Shown: one piece after another, positions 40,346-50,833 of the stretch
Numbering within the stretch: position 1 is the first letter of the stretch
Layout: each line of letters opens with the position of its first letter
From: Neurospora tetrasperma FGSC 2508
Taxonomy: Eukaryota; Ascomycota; Sordariomycetes; Sordariales; Sordariaceae
Direction: 5' to 3'
DNA length: 64,000 nt
Assembly: GCF_000213175.1 (NCBI RefSeq)
Contig: NW_009799102.1
Span: 1,387,309 to 1,451,308 of the forward strand
Made by a program: the position numbers and the translations under genes
Notes under the pieces: generated by a model
Databases searched by the model: none
The model's input: only the letters and a program-made list of their open reading frames with translations
What the model was told of the DNA's origin: nothing

Positions 40346-41307
40346 CTTGCAAAGGCGATCGAGTGGTCACACGAAGAGCACTTGTAGGGACGGTATTTTA
40401 AGTGTGGTTGGCTATAAAATGTAGTAGGTAGTTGTCGCGAGAAAGATCGGAGGTAGTCGCTGAACGAGATGGTGGTTCGGAAAGTGAACGTAGTGGGTTC
40501 TTCAATTCGCACCGACGGAAAGCGGATAAAGGAATGTTGATGGAAGAAGACTGAGTGAGGTATAAGGTCGGTCGAAGGGATCGGTTGGTATGGGCAACAA
40601 AAGATGCTGATGCACAACACGGGCAAGGTGACCGCAGATAGAGCCACCAAGGTTCACCTCAAACGAAGTGCACTGTGGAAACGGTGCAGCAAGATTGAGG
40701 ACACGCCTTGTCGAAAGCCCAATCCAATGAATCCGGGCTGAAATTGACACAGAAAAGCGGTCCTTGCAGCAATGCCCGTTGGATAAGAGCGATTGCAGAA
40801 GTGGTGATGGAGTGGCAGTGGGATGAACTGGGGAAAGAAGGAGACCGGAACAGAACGCCGAGCTCTGACATGCGAAAGAATTCAAGGGTTCAACGAGTGC
40901 CAAGACCATGCGGCAAGGAACGATAAGCACTGATAAGACCGATAACACCGCCACAGCGGACTGTTATCGGATTATCGAAACATCACATGACGCTCTACGG
41001 TCAGCAGTTACGCGGGCTAACAGAGCACGGTATGATTGAGGCGCAGGAACCGTAGAGGTACACACCCGACATTTACTTGTCCAAAAGACCATAGGTAGCA
41101 TTACAACTGAACGAATATATACTCTCCATGAGTCCCGAAACGACCCTAACTAAGGTTTGAAATAATGAATACTACCTAGAGGTAGGTATCTAAGGGGGTA
41201 CTTACCATGCCTTGATGATCGCCAATTGTTGCGCGGGCTGGACTTTTCGTATGAAAGGACCACCTGTCCCTTAGTTTCATTCCGTTGGCCTCCGTTCGTT
41301 GGTTGTA

Positions 41308-41331
41308 CAGTAATGTGCCCTGTTAATGCAA
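41308..41331 (+). repeat. Left terminal inverted repeat
   Basis: 24 bases identical to the reverse complement of 41487-41510; preceded by TA. Confidence 0.95.
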
Positions 41332-41420
41332 GGCCCCCCTTTTGCAAACACATACAAACTGACCCATTAGATGCAAACGATTTCTGGGCCCGGATTCCCA
41401 GTTTTGTATGTGAGTGAGGT

Positions 41421-41454
41421 CCCCCTTAATGCAAAAGCCCCCTTAATGCAAAAG
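41421..41454 (+). repeat. Tandem 17-mer inside the element
   Basis: Two perfect head-to-tail copies of CCCCCTTAATGCAAAAG (41421-41437 and 41438-41454). The core TTAATGCAA is shared with the terminal repeats, so these may be internal transposase-binding sites. Confidence 0.95.
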
Positions 41455-41486
41455 ATTTGAGCCGTCCTCCATACTGCCGGAATTAG

Positions 41487-41510
41487 TTGCATTAACAGGG
41501 CACATTACTG
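41487..41510 (-). repeat. Right terminal inverted repeat
   Basis: 24 bases identical to the reverse complement of 41308-41331; followed by TA. Confidence 0.95.
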
Positions 41511-41840
41511 TATTGCGACATGGAAGCTAAGTACTTCCTGGCTTCGTTTGTGTGCAGTGAGTGGCTGTAACAAGGCGGGCCCTTCCATCTTCCAATCGTT
41601 TTGTCCGGGTACATCCAACGGAACCTCAGAGTGCTATAAGCTACAGGTGCAAGTACCACTACGCTCGCTATAGCGGGACCATACAGGTACCTACCCCTGA
41701 CTGACACCCCGACGACGCAAGAAGGAGGTGGTGATCCGACCTCTTAACCTTCTAGCATGCGCGCACCCCGCCGTACGCCATGATCCTCCAGTCCCTCCCT
41801 CCATGGCATCCAAACTAGTCCACTACCTCTATCCTCGAAC

Positions 41841-44800
41841 ATGTTCTCGACCATTACGGCGGCGCCGGCCAAGCAGTCGGTGAGCGAAACCATTGCTGTC
41901 CTCAGCGGTCGTCTCAACACCGCGACCCTCCTCGAAGACCGCCGCGCCGCCATCCTCGGTCTGCGCAGCTTCTCCAAGCAGTACCCGGCCTCAGTAGCCT
42001 CTGGCGCTCTACGAAGTCTCATTGGGAGTCTGAGCAGGGATGGCGAGGATGTCGACACGGTCAAGGTCGTCCTCGAGACACTGCTGATGCTCTTCAGCCC
42101 CAACGAAGACAGCCCCGAAGCTTCAGAGGAGATTGCGCTCTGGCTCGCCGACGAGTTCACCCAGCGCCAGGAGAACATCACGCTGCTGCTCGACCTGCTC
42201 GACACGACCGACTTTTACTCGCGCCTTTACTCGCTCCAGCTACTCTCCCACATACACTTTGCCCGGACAGAGAGAACCGAAGAATGCGTCCTCGTTGCGC
42301 CCCTGGGCATCCCTAGGCTGGTTGCCGTGCTCGACGACAGGCGAGAAGCCGTCCGGGATGCGGCCATCAGTCTGCTGATCGACCTCACCGCCGAATCCGT
42401 GGATATCCAGAAGCTGGTGGCCTTCGAGAAGGGTTTCGAGCGCATATTCGAGATTATCACCAATGAAGGAGGTCTCGTCGAGGGCGCAAGGGTGGTGGAG
42501 GATTGCTTGATCTTGTTGGCGAACCTGCTTCGTCTCAACGCGTCCAATCAGTCCAATGTCAGGGAAATGGGATTCATCGCACGGCTTGCGCACCTATTAA
42601 GAAGTGCCTACAAGGGCAGCACAGACGGGGAGGAAGTTGCGCAGTGGGCTGAGGAACAACGCAACAGGAACATCTATGCTTTGCTTGCGCTGATACGTCT
42701 ATTTTTGGTCCCTGGCGCGGCCGGAACCCCTGCCAACCAGATCGCATTTTTGAACGATCGTGTGCTGGAAAATACTCTCCAGCTGGGATTCACTTATGGC
42801 GTTGACCTTCCCATAAGGGCGGAAGCGCTCGCGGCTTGTGCAGACATGATACGTGGTAATGCAAGGCTACAGGAGAGGTTCGCCGGACAGGAGGTTCCCT
42901 CTCCGCTTGCCAACCCAGCAATGAACGGCCAAGGTCCTCACTCCAACGGGGTGCCAAAGGTTTACGTTATTGACGGTCTACTTGACCTTATCTTGGCCGT
43001 CAACTCGCTAATGGAGTTTGACTTGCGCATGGCAGCTTGCAACTGTCTCAAGGCCTACTTCAACAACCATGAAGAGATTCGCAAGCATTTCCTCACTAGA
43101 GCTATCCAAGGCCACAAGATGCAGGCCGATGAGCTTACCAACATCTTCACAACGTTGCTTCAGCCTGTACCAGAACAGGTCACGGCAGATCCGTATAGGT
43201 ACTGGTTCGCCGCTGTGCTCATGCTTCATCTGGTCCATGAAAATCCCACAACTAAGCACCTGGCCATGGAGGTCACCGAGGGAGATGAGGCCAGTGGCGA
43301 AGAAGTGGTTACAAGTATCCAAACCGTTGCGTCGCATCTTCTCAGAAGCGTGGCTAGGAACGATGACCCTCGCGTCATCATTGGTTATCTAATGCTTCTC
43401 CTATGCTGGCTATTCGAGGACCTGGACGCGGTTAACGATTTCCTAGGGGAGTTCACCAACCTCCAGGGGCTCATCCAAGCGGCGGTGGAGAACCCCAACG
43501 GCGACATCATCGTGCAGGGCCTCAGCGCCATGCTAATTGGTGTCGTGTATGAGTTTTCAACCAAAGACTCTCCCGTCCCACGCGCCAAGGTGCGCGAGAT
43601 GGTCATGTCTCGCATGGGCCGCGATCGCTACGTGGACAAGCTAACCAGACTACGCTCCTACCCCTTGATGAGGGACTATGAGATTCTACCCCAAAAACTC
43701 GACCTCAGTCTCGACCAGAAGCTCCCCGACGTGTACCTAGACGACACCTTTGTCGAATTCTTCAAGGACAACTACAGCCGTATCATTCGGGCCATCGACC
43801 GCGACCCCGGGCTCGAGATCTCCGTCATCACCAACGGTGTACAAAAGGGCATCTCACGCGAGCTCGTCGACTCCCTGCGCGCCCAGCTTGAGGAGAAGGA
43901 CCGAGCACTCGAGGACTTCGCCGCTGAGAAAGCCAGTCTGACCTCGCAGCTGGGGCAGGAACAAGCAGACCACCGACGCACCAAGGAACAATCCGCGTCC
44001 GACGTGCACCGCGCCAACGAAGCCGTCGAGCACATGCGCGTGCAGCTGGGCGCCAAAGACCACGCGATCCAGAACATCGAAGCGCTCGTCGCGACACTCA
44101 AGCAGAACCTGGCCAAAGAGCAAGCCGAGCATCAGCGCTCGCGAGCAGAAGCAGCCAGACTCAAGACCGTCAACGACGGTCTCCAGCGTGCTCACGAGCA
44201 AGAGTTGAACAAACTCGCCAAGGAGTCCCGCACCAAGGAATCCCAACTCCAACATCAAATCGAAACCGCCCGCCGCGAAGCCAAGAATAAGGAAGATGAG
44301 CTGACCAAGCAGGTTGAAACTGTCCGGAGAGAGCAAGCCGCCCAGCTTGAGTCTCTGCAGCGCGAGCACAGCCAGCAAATCGAAACCGCCCGCAAAACAG
44401 CCGAGCAAGAAACTGAGCGTGCGGCGCGCCGGTTCGAGGCCGACAAAGCCGATTTGAAGGCAACGATAAGTCGGATGGAGGTTGATTTGATGAAAGCGAA
44501 CAAGGCCCGGACCGACGGCGAGAACAAGCTCAAGGACTTGGAGACCCGTCTGACCAAGACCGATGAAGCTTTGAGCGCCGCGGAGAGGAAGCTCGCTGAG
44601 GCGGAGAAGACGGTTAAGAGCACTGGTGAAAGGGTAGAGGAGCTTGAACAGAGGCTGAAGGGGGTAATAGAGGAGAGGGAGGAGGTGGAACGACTATTGA
44701 AGGAGAAGGAGGATGCGGTTGCGGAGGTGGAGAAGACCTTGAAAGATAAGGAGGGGGAGATGGCGAGCATGAGGGAGAGGTTGGAGGGGATGGAGAAAGA

Positions 44801-45389
44801 AAAAGAGGAGGCGATTCAGAAGGCAGTGGAGGAAATTAGGAAGGAAGTTGAAACTACCAAGAACAACGACAAGGCTGAGGCTGATGCAACTACCGGTGCC
44901 GAAAAAGCGGCTGCTATCGAGGCCGAAGCGGCGGCGAAGGCGGCAGCAGCAGCCAGCGAAATCGAAACCCGTCTCCAGAAAGAAAAGGAAGACGAGTTGG
45001 CCCAGATGCGGAAGCAACTCGAGAAAGAGAGGGAAGAAGCCGTTGCAAAGGCCGTAGCCGAGGCGGTGGCCAAGGCAGTCGAGGAGGCCAAGAAGGAGGC
45101 CACCAACCAAGTGAAGGAGGTAAAAGAGAAGCTGGATGAAGAAATCAAGAACGCACAGAGCGAGAGGGACGATTTGCTGTTGCTGTTTGATGATTTGGAG
45201 GAAAAGAGGCAGAAATATAAGGTAAGCAGAACCCTTTCAACTAAAGTGCCCTTGGGATTTCAAGAAGATGACGTAGACTGACATTCATTGTTTGCTGGTG
45301 TATAGGAACAACTCAAGAAGCTTGGTGGTGAGGTTTCAGAAGACGAAGAGGAGGAGGAGGATGAGGATGGTGCTGAAGATGAAGATTGA
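41841..45389 (+). CDS. uso1: Vesicle tethering protein Uso1/p115
   Basis: Peripheral Golgi tether that links ER-derived vesicles to the cis-Golgi with Rab1/Ypt1 and SNAREs. Two exons, 41841-45221 and 45306-45389, give 1,154 residues. The N-terminal 640 or so residues form the armadillo-repeat head (for example DLLDTTDFYSRLYSLQLLSHI, VVEDCLILLANLLRLNASNQ and NGDIIVQGLSAMLIGVVYEFS). After YVDKLTRLR a long charged coiled coil (about 685-1120) starts, with heptad-like Glu/Lys/Leu periodicity. It ends in an acidic tail after EQLKKLGGEVSEDEEEEEDE, as in p115. The intron is called because the unspliced frame loses the acidic tail; donor GTAAGC and acceptor TATAG fit. The gene is convergent with the WW-domain gene 408 bp downstream. 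Confidence 0.95.
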
Positions 45390-45797
45390 AGATGGGGAGG
45401 GGGTTAATGAATAGTACGAACAGGCTAGAAAAAAGCTGGTTCCCGGTATATATAATGCTTGCTATCAAGGTCATAGACAAGCTGGGCTTGCTTAGGGGCA
45501 CCAGCATCATGACACATGGACTTATAAAATGCACGGCAATTATTTGTAATACGTGTCCCATTCGTCGTCGTAGGTTCGATAGCAAGTCCTGTCCCAGATA
45601 AACCTCCCCTTACCAATTCCCTGCAAAAACGCCAAACCAAATCCTATTCATCAAGACGTCATCAAGAAAGGAAAATAAGCCACTGCAAAGTATAAAGAGA
45701 ATGCAGTGTCTCCTAAGGCAGCCCATGACCGCCTAAAGCCGTACTGCTCAAAGCTCTTGCACTCGACTTTGATACTCGAGTAGGCGAGCAAGCGAGT
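45390..45797. other. Convergent spacer, uso1 and WW-domain gene
   Basis: About 400 bp holding both 3' UTRs. No other feature seen. Confidence 0.4.
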
Positions 45798-46906
45798 TTA
45801 GAAATCATCACCACCACCAAAGTCCATATCACCATCCTGACCATCATCTTTTCAAGGCTGTTAGTATTCGAGCCATCCAAGCACAAAGGGTCGGGATCCA
45901 ACTTACTATATCCTTCCTGATAAATCTCCTGATCGTGGTCATTGACCGCATCAGCAATCAACGCACCACCAAGGACACCCGCGCCCAACCCCAGCGCCGC
46001 ACCGCCCATCATGCCCATGCCACCGCCGCCACCGCTCCTCCCGGAAGCGCCGTAAGCCTGTTGCTGCTGGGGATAACCGCCTCCACCATAATATCCTTGC
46101 GGAGGAGCGTATCCTCCATAACCACCTTGTTGAGGGTATCCTCCGTAGCCAACGGGTGGCTGCTGGCCGTACATCGGTTGCTGAGGCTGTCCATAAGGCG
46201 CCGGTGATCCTCCATACGGAGCGGGCGAATAACTCTGGGCTGGGTAACCACCCCCACTGCCGTAACCGTGGGACGAAGACCCGGAGTGTTTGCCCTTACC
46301 CGCAGCACCAAAAATCTTGCCGAGGAAGGACCCCTTAGATCCGCCACGATCGTTGGTCTCAGGACGAGGCGGTAGTTGCGAGGGGAATGGCGACTGTTGA
46401 CCGGAAGGGGTGTGAGCGCGCTGGTTAGCGGCGGCGGCGGCGCGAGCGTCCTCTTCGGCTTGGAGCTGGCGAGCTAGACGTGCGTCTTCGTCTTCGTATG
46501 AGGAAGGACCGCCGCCGTTACCGCCGGCGCGGTTGGCGGGGTTGTCGTAGGGGTTGTTGGACTTGGTGTCGCTTACAATGGGTTTGCTGTCGCCTGCGGA
46601 ATAGGAAGGAGGGGGGCCGGCAGGGGCGGATTCATCGCGGGGAGGTACGGCGGGCTCGGTGGGTTTCTCCCATTGGGACTTTTTGGTGTAGGTGTTGACG
46701 TAGAACCTGGTGAGGATGGTGTTAGTGATGATGCGCTTGATTGTTGGTCGATCGCTGTTGATGGTCGCCAGAGTGTTCAAACACACGAGGACGGGTGAGC
46801 AAGAGCAGACTTACCATTCTTTGTACTGTTCATTCCATCGTGCCACCCAGCCCTCAGGAACCTTGGGCGGGGGAGGACCGGGAGGAGGAGCAACGAAGTC
46901 GGCCAT
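45798..46906 (-). CDS. WW-domain protein with Gly/Tyr/Gln-rich tail, Wwm1-like
   Basis: Three exons (46815-46906, 45907-46706, 45798-45847) give 313 residues. The N-terminus MADFVAPPPGPPPPKVPEGW leads into one WW domain at about 16-48: VPEGWVARWNEQYKEWFYV then KKSQWEKP. Both signature tryptophans (W20, W43) and the aromatic pair are present, so it should bind proline-rich peptides. The middle is Pro/Ser/Ala-rich and disordered. The stretch from about 195 to 255 is Gly/Tyr/Gln/Pro-rich. A Gly/Ala segment at about 260-284 (MMGGAALGLGAGVLGGALIADA) could be a glycine-zipper or membrane-associating helix, and an acidic Gly/Asp end follows. The layout resembles yeast Wwm1, which binds the metacaspase, but I infer this from architecture alone. 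The last two exons were joined because the splice yields the compact end NDGQDGDMDFGGGDDF. Confidence 0.85.
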
Positions 46907-48451
46907 CGAACGGACTGTGCTGTGTGTTCTTGCTTGCAGGTAGGTTGATTATGTGATACAGAGGGAGGACTCTGAAAGTCGAGGAAAGAAGATGTAGAAT
47001 AGGAGATCTGGTTCGTACGACTTGTTGGTTGATGTCGGGTGAGGCAAGAAAAAGGTGCGTGAATGACGAAGGAGGGGTACAAGAGGTAGTAGGTCGTGTA
47101 AGAGATGGGTTTCAAAGCGGGGGGGTTTGCTTTATATGTAGTGTACTGTAGAATAGGTCTCTCGTGGTAACTGACTTCCAGGTGGCAGAACTGCGCCGAG
47201 TCCAACAGATGCGAAATGCGAAAGGATTATTGTTGAATAGAAATTACGGAGAGGGCAGACTTGGTATTGTGAAGGTTGGTGTTTATCTATAAGACTAACC
47301 AATGCACCTGCGTAGGGGTCTAAGTTGTTGACTCGAGGCAGCTTGACGAGGGTGGCGTTGCGACTGAAAGTAGACCAACGTCCGGTATGATGTAAACTGC
47401 GGATACGATGCCAAGACTTGCGGTTTGCGAACGACTCGCCGGGGAACACCAGAGGAATACACCACTGAATAGTGTAGAGGCAGCAGCGGATTCCAAACCA
47501 CTCAAGCGGACATCGATAGAAGCCACGGGAGAGCTCAGGAACATCCAATCCCTACCATAGTGTACAAATGCACAGCCCCGTCAATGCGGGGTTCAGATTG
47601 ACAAGCGAGACAACCTAGATATCGTGATGATTCAGCAGCATGTATAATATTAGGTAGGAATGGGGAGTCGTTCAACTGCTCGAACCCCGAGTCCCCGTCA
47701 GCGGCTGTCCGGTGTTCCGGAATAGCCTCTAGTGTAGCAGCAGTATCTTGATGAATCAGCTACTGTAGGTGGCGAGCGTCAAGGTCGGAACTCTTTAAAT
47801 TCCGACAACTCGCCTGAATCGCTGAATCGCAACATTTGTCACGCTTGCTTGTCGCCTCGCGTTGAGGCCGCCCATGGTCCAGGTTCAGACGATGCCGTGT
47901 CCTGCCATGTGATCAAATCGATAACCACAGGAGGCTGTGCTATCACCATTCTTTGTGGAGCCGCGCAGAACTCATCCCGGAGACACTCGCTCTACACTAT
48001 ATCTTGCTAAGTAGATTCTTCTTTTAGACTGGTAGCATAGGTATCTTCATATTGTCGCCATGTTTCAATCATTAACCCTAACCCAAAGCCAGCATCAACC
48101 CAACTCTTCGAACAACAGCCTACCTTGCGTCGGTTTACTGACACTTGTCTATAAAACCAAGATTGCCCCTTTGGTCACCATAACAATGCAGTTTAGGCCA
48201 GTTTCCTCTACTCCAATTATGCTCGGTAACGCAGAGGAAAGACCCAGCGAAATCGCAATACCTGTGCAGTCTCCGTAACCATTCCATGACTCTTCCTGTC
48301 TCATATCGTCTGCGCTTTAGACCAGTTGTGAAGTTCCGAAAAGTATCAAACCATACCATCCCATCGTAATGCGTAATCTTGTTTCGTTCCATCATCATTC
48401 AAATGCTATGTTTCCATTCCATGGGGTATGCCACTCGCCAGGTCTGGACGC
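46907..48451. other. Spacer between the WW gene and pns1
   Basis: About 1.5 kb with the WW-gene promoter on the left and the pns1 3' UTR on the right. Five copies of TAGTGTA/TACACTA occur (47139, 47471, 47558, 47730, 47993). Two telomere-like units (TAACCCTAACCC) sit at about 48072-48083. No coding region is supported. Confidence 0.45.
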
Positions 48452-50833
48452 CTAGTAAACCTCGCGGCGGTCCTCTTCATCTCTGCCCCTACCGTAAGAT
48501 CCATTGAAAGAACCAAAGAGCTGCGCGGCCTCCATACAGTAACCGCCTGAAGCCATCCCCCTTTCGCTACCATAGCAGATGACAACGGCATCGACGATAC
48601 CGCTCAGGATACCTTCCATTGCGCCCAAGATGCCCCATCCGATAAAGCTGGCAACCATACCCACAACATAGGCGTACGCGCTTCCCTTGAGTCCCAGGGT
48701 CCCATCAGGTCGTTCAACCGTCAGCTGTCGAGCCGTCATGACCCAACCTGCAAAGCCGAGTGCGGTAGCCATTATAAACCGCGTAGCATGCAAGATAAGC
48801 TTCGCTAGCCGATATGGCAGGAGTGGGGAGTTGTGAGTGTCGGATCGTAGAGCGACTGGCGTAAGCGTCGTAGTGGGCCGCTGAGGGGCAAGGAAGTCCA
48901 TCCGGCTAAGGCCTCGAGAAGCAACCGCGAGGGACTCGGAATGGATGGCGGCATACGTGAGAGTCAACGGGTTCGTAAGAGCTGCGATCGGTGTAGGAAC
49001 GAACGAGTAAACAATCATACTGAGAATGTTTGCAGCGCGAGAGGGTAATATGAGAAGGGGAAGGCGGATGGCTAGTGCTATTAGTGTCGACATGCTGATA
49101 GTGCCAAAAATGGTGCTGAGAGCGTGGCCCAGGGCGGCAGAGACGACGTCCTTGGATGATGCTGCTGGAACCGCATTGCGATGAAAATACCATTGCGATA
49201 CCGTCGCCGCCGTCGTGGCTCGCTGGATGCCGGAGAGAATCGACAAGGTCCAGATGTACATCAGAACAAAGTAGATGCCTAGCCACCAGCTGGACGCACT
49301 GATGATAAAACGCGATAGGTAGCTGGAGAAACTCCCGCCCAGAAAGACTCTGGTAAACATGAGTAACCAGACCCAGGTCCAGAGCACTACCGTGGCCAGG
49401 CATCCTACACCAACCAACATCAAAGGCGAGTTTGCCGCAAGAATACGACTCGAGAACTCCAGGATATTGATGGCCGACCGGATCGCAAGACGGCCCTTGA
49501 AGACCATGTATATCCAGATCACGGCCGCAGCAGCTGGGACAGTGGAAGCCCACCTCATAACGGTATCCTGCGCTTGGGTACTTCCGCTCGTTGAGCGGAA
49601 ACTCAAGATCAAGGGATACAGGGAGAAAGCGGTCATGATAATCGGCACGGACACCAAGATCAAGTAAACCAGTGGCCTAATGTACGCCCGCAAAGTCGCC
49701 AACCACACAAATGCGACAATCATTGAAACCAATGTGTCGACAGCTAGTAGGTTGAAAGACTTGGTTATGGTGTTGTAAATGGTGTCGCCGAGTGGCCGCT
49801 TCCCGCTTGTGTGAAGGTAAACCAGCACAAATGTCGCAAACAAGGAAGCCAAAGCAATCAAGAATATGTAAGCGAAGAAAGGATCGTGGACAAATATTTC
49901 CCCATCCGCAACCGGTTGTGCTGGTGTTAGCCCAGCATCTGGTGGCAATCCACCGTCGAACGACCTTCGCGACTCGTGCAATAGACCGGCCTCCGAATCC
50001 TGGACCGAACTTCTCCTGGTCGAATATCTCTGCGTTGCCGGCCGCGACTTGAACTTTTGGAAAGCCGGTGGTGAGCTGCCCATAGAAGCCTCACCCAACA
50101 GATCCTCTGGCGGGTCATCATCATCCTCGGCGATAGTTGACTGCAGTCCAACGTCTTCCATGGCCCCCTTAGTGCTGTCATCCTCATCCGAGCCTTGGCG
50201 TTTGTGCTTCCCAAATAACTTGCTCCCTCCTTGTCGGCGGTCGTGTTCACGCTTGGATAGACTTGTAGAGTCGTTCCAACTGCTTCTGATGCCGTGGAGG
50301 CGAGTTCCGAGTGCGTCTTGGTATCCCCGACTCCTCTCTAGCGAAGCACTCCCATCATCCTCGGCTTCGGTGCTATCTTCCAACCGGGCGGCAGGTATCA
50401 CGCGACGGGAGCGTTGCAGTGCAAACAGATCTGCAGCCTCCCGGTCTCTCTCCTCCTCGTCCTCCTCCTCTTGCTCAACAGCGGCTTGAAAAAGAGGCGC
50501 ATCCTGGGCGTATCGAGACCCAAATCCGGCAAGGGTACCAAAGCGAGAGCCAGTCGGTTGATAAGGGTTGCCTGTGGCGCCTCTATAGTAGGAGCGCCCA
50601 CTCAGTCCTCGGCCTCTGCCGGTCCAGCCCCCTGGTTGGCGAGACGAAGGCCGGTCGTTGTTATCTTGCCCGGCAAAGCTGGACAACCGTGACTGTGACT
50701 GGGAGAGGAACTTTGACGCATCTGGTATCGCCTGTTAGTCAGTATGAAAAACGGTTGGACGCTGGGGGGTAAACATCAATTAATGAGAAGGGTCGGGGGG
50801 GTGGACATGGATATACGCACATTCTGAGAACAT
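48452..50833 (-). CDS. pns1: Pns1/CTL choline-transporter-like membrane protein
   Basis: Multi-pass plasma-membrane protein of the choline transporter-like family (DUF580). Yeast Pns1 is of unsettled substrate, so transport of choline is not assured. Two exons: a 13-bp first exon (50821-50833: Met-Phe-Ser-Glu plus one base of the next codon) and 48452-50721, giving 760 residues. The joined start MFSEYASKFLSQSQSRLSSF is typical of filamentous-fungal members and is why I prefer it to frames starting later. Residues 1 to about 265 are hydrophilic and charged, with several Arg/Ser stretches. About ten hydrophobic segments follow from FFAYIFLIALASLFATFVLVY on. The C-terminal CTL region shows YAYVVGMVASFIGWGILGAMEGI, VVICYGSERG and YCMEAAQLF. 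The tail is acidic. Confidence 0.9.

Larger units (their letters stand above)
41308..41510. mobile_element. MITE-like non-autonomous DNA transposon, Tc1/mariner-pogo type
   Basis: A 203-bp element bounded by perfect 24-bp terminal inverted repeats (start CAGTAATGTGCCCTGT) and flanked on each side by TA (41306-41307 and 41511-41512). TA duplication and a CAGT-like terminus fit the Tc1/mariner superfamily, pogo/Fot1 branch. It has no coding capacity. The motif TTAATGCAA of the ends recurs inside, including a tandem 17-mer, and a related TTAGATGCAAACGATTT lies mid-element. It sits about 330 bp upstream of the uso1 start. The intact ends suggest a fairly recent insertion. I do not know whether it matches a described Neurospora family such as Guest. 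Confidence 0.87.
40346..41840. promoter_or_regulatory. Divergent region between rat1 and uso1
   Basis: About 1.5 kb between two start codons on opposite strands, so it holds both promoters. It contains the small transposon at 41308-41510. Outside that I see no gene. Confidence 0.5.

Noticed and set aside
45222-45281. Read-through of uso1 into VSRTLSTKV before a stop
   Set aside because: A GTAAGC donor and TATAG acceptor restore the conserved acidic C-terminus, so this is intron sequence.
45713-45797. Longer unspliced C-terminus of the WW-domain protein
   Set aside because: Splicing at 45848-45906 gives a compact acidic end in a different frame, which fits better than the unspliced hydrophobic read-through.
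48072-48083. Two telomere-like TAACCC units
   Set aside because: Only two units, inside ordinary spacer; consistent with chance and not an interstitial telomere.
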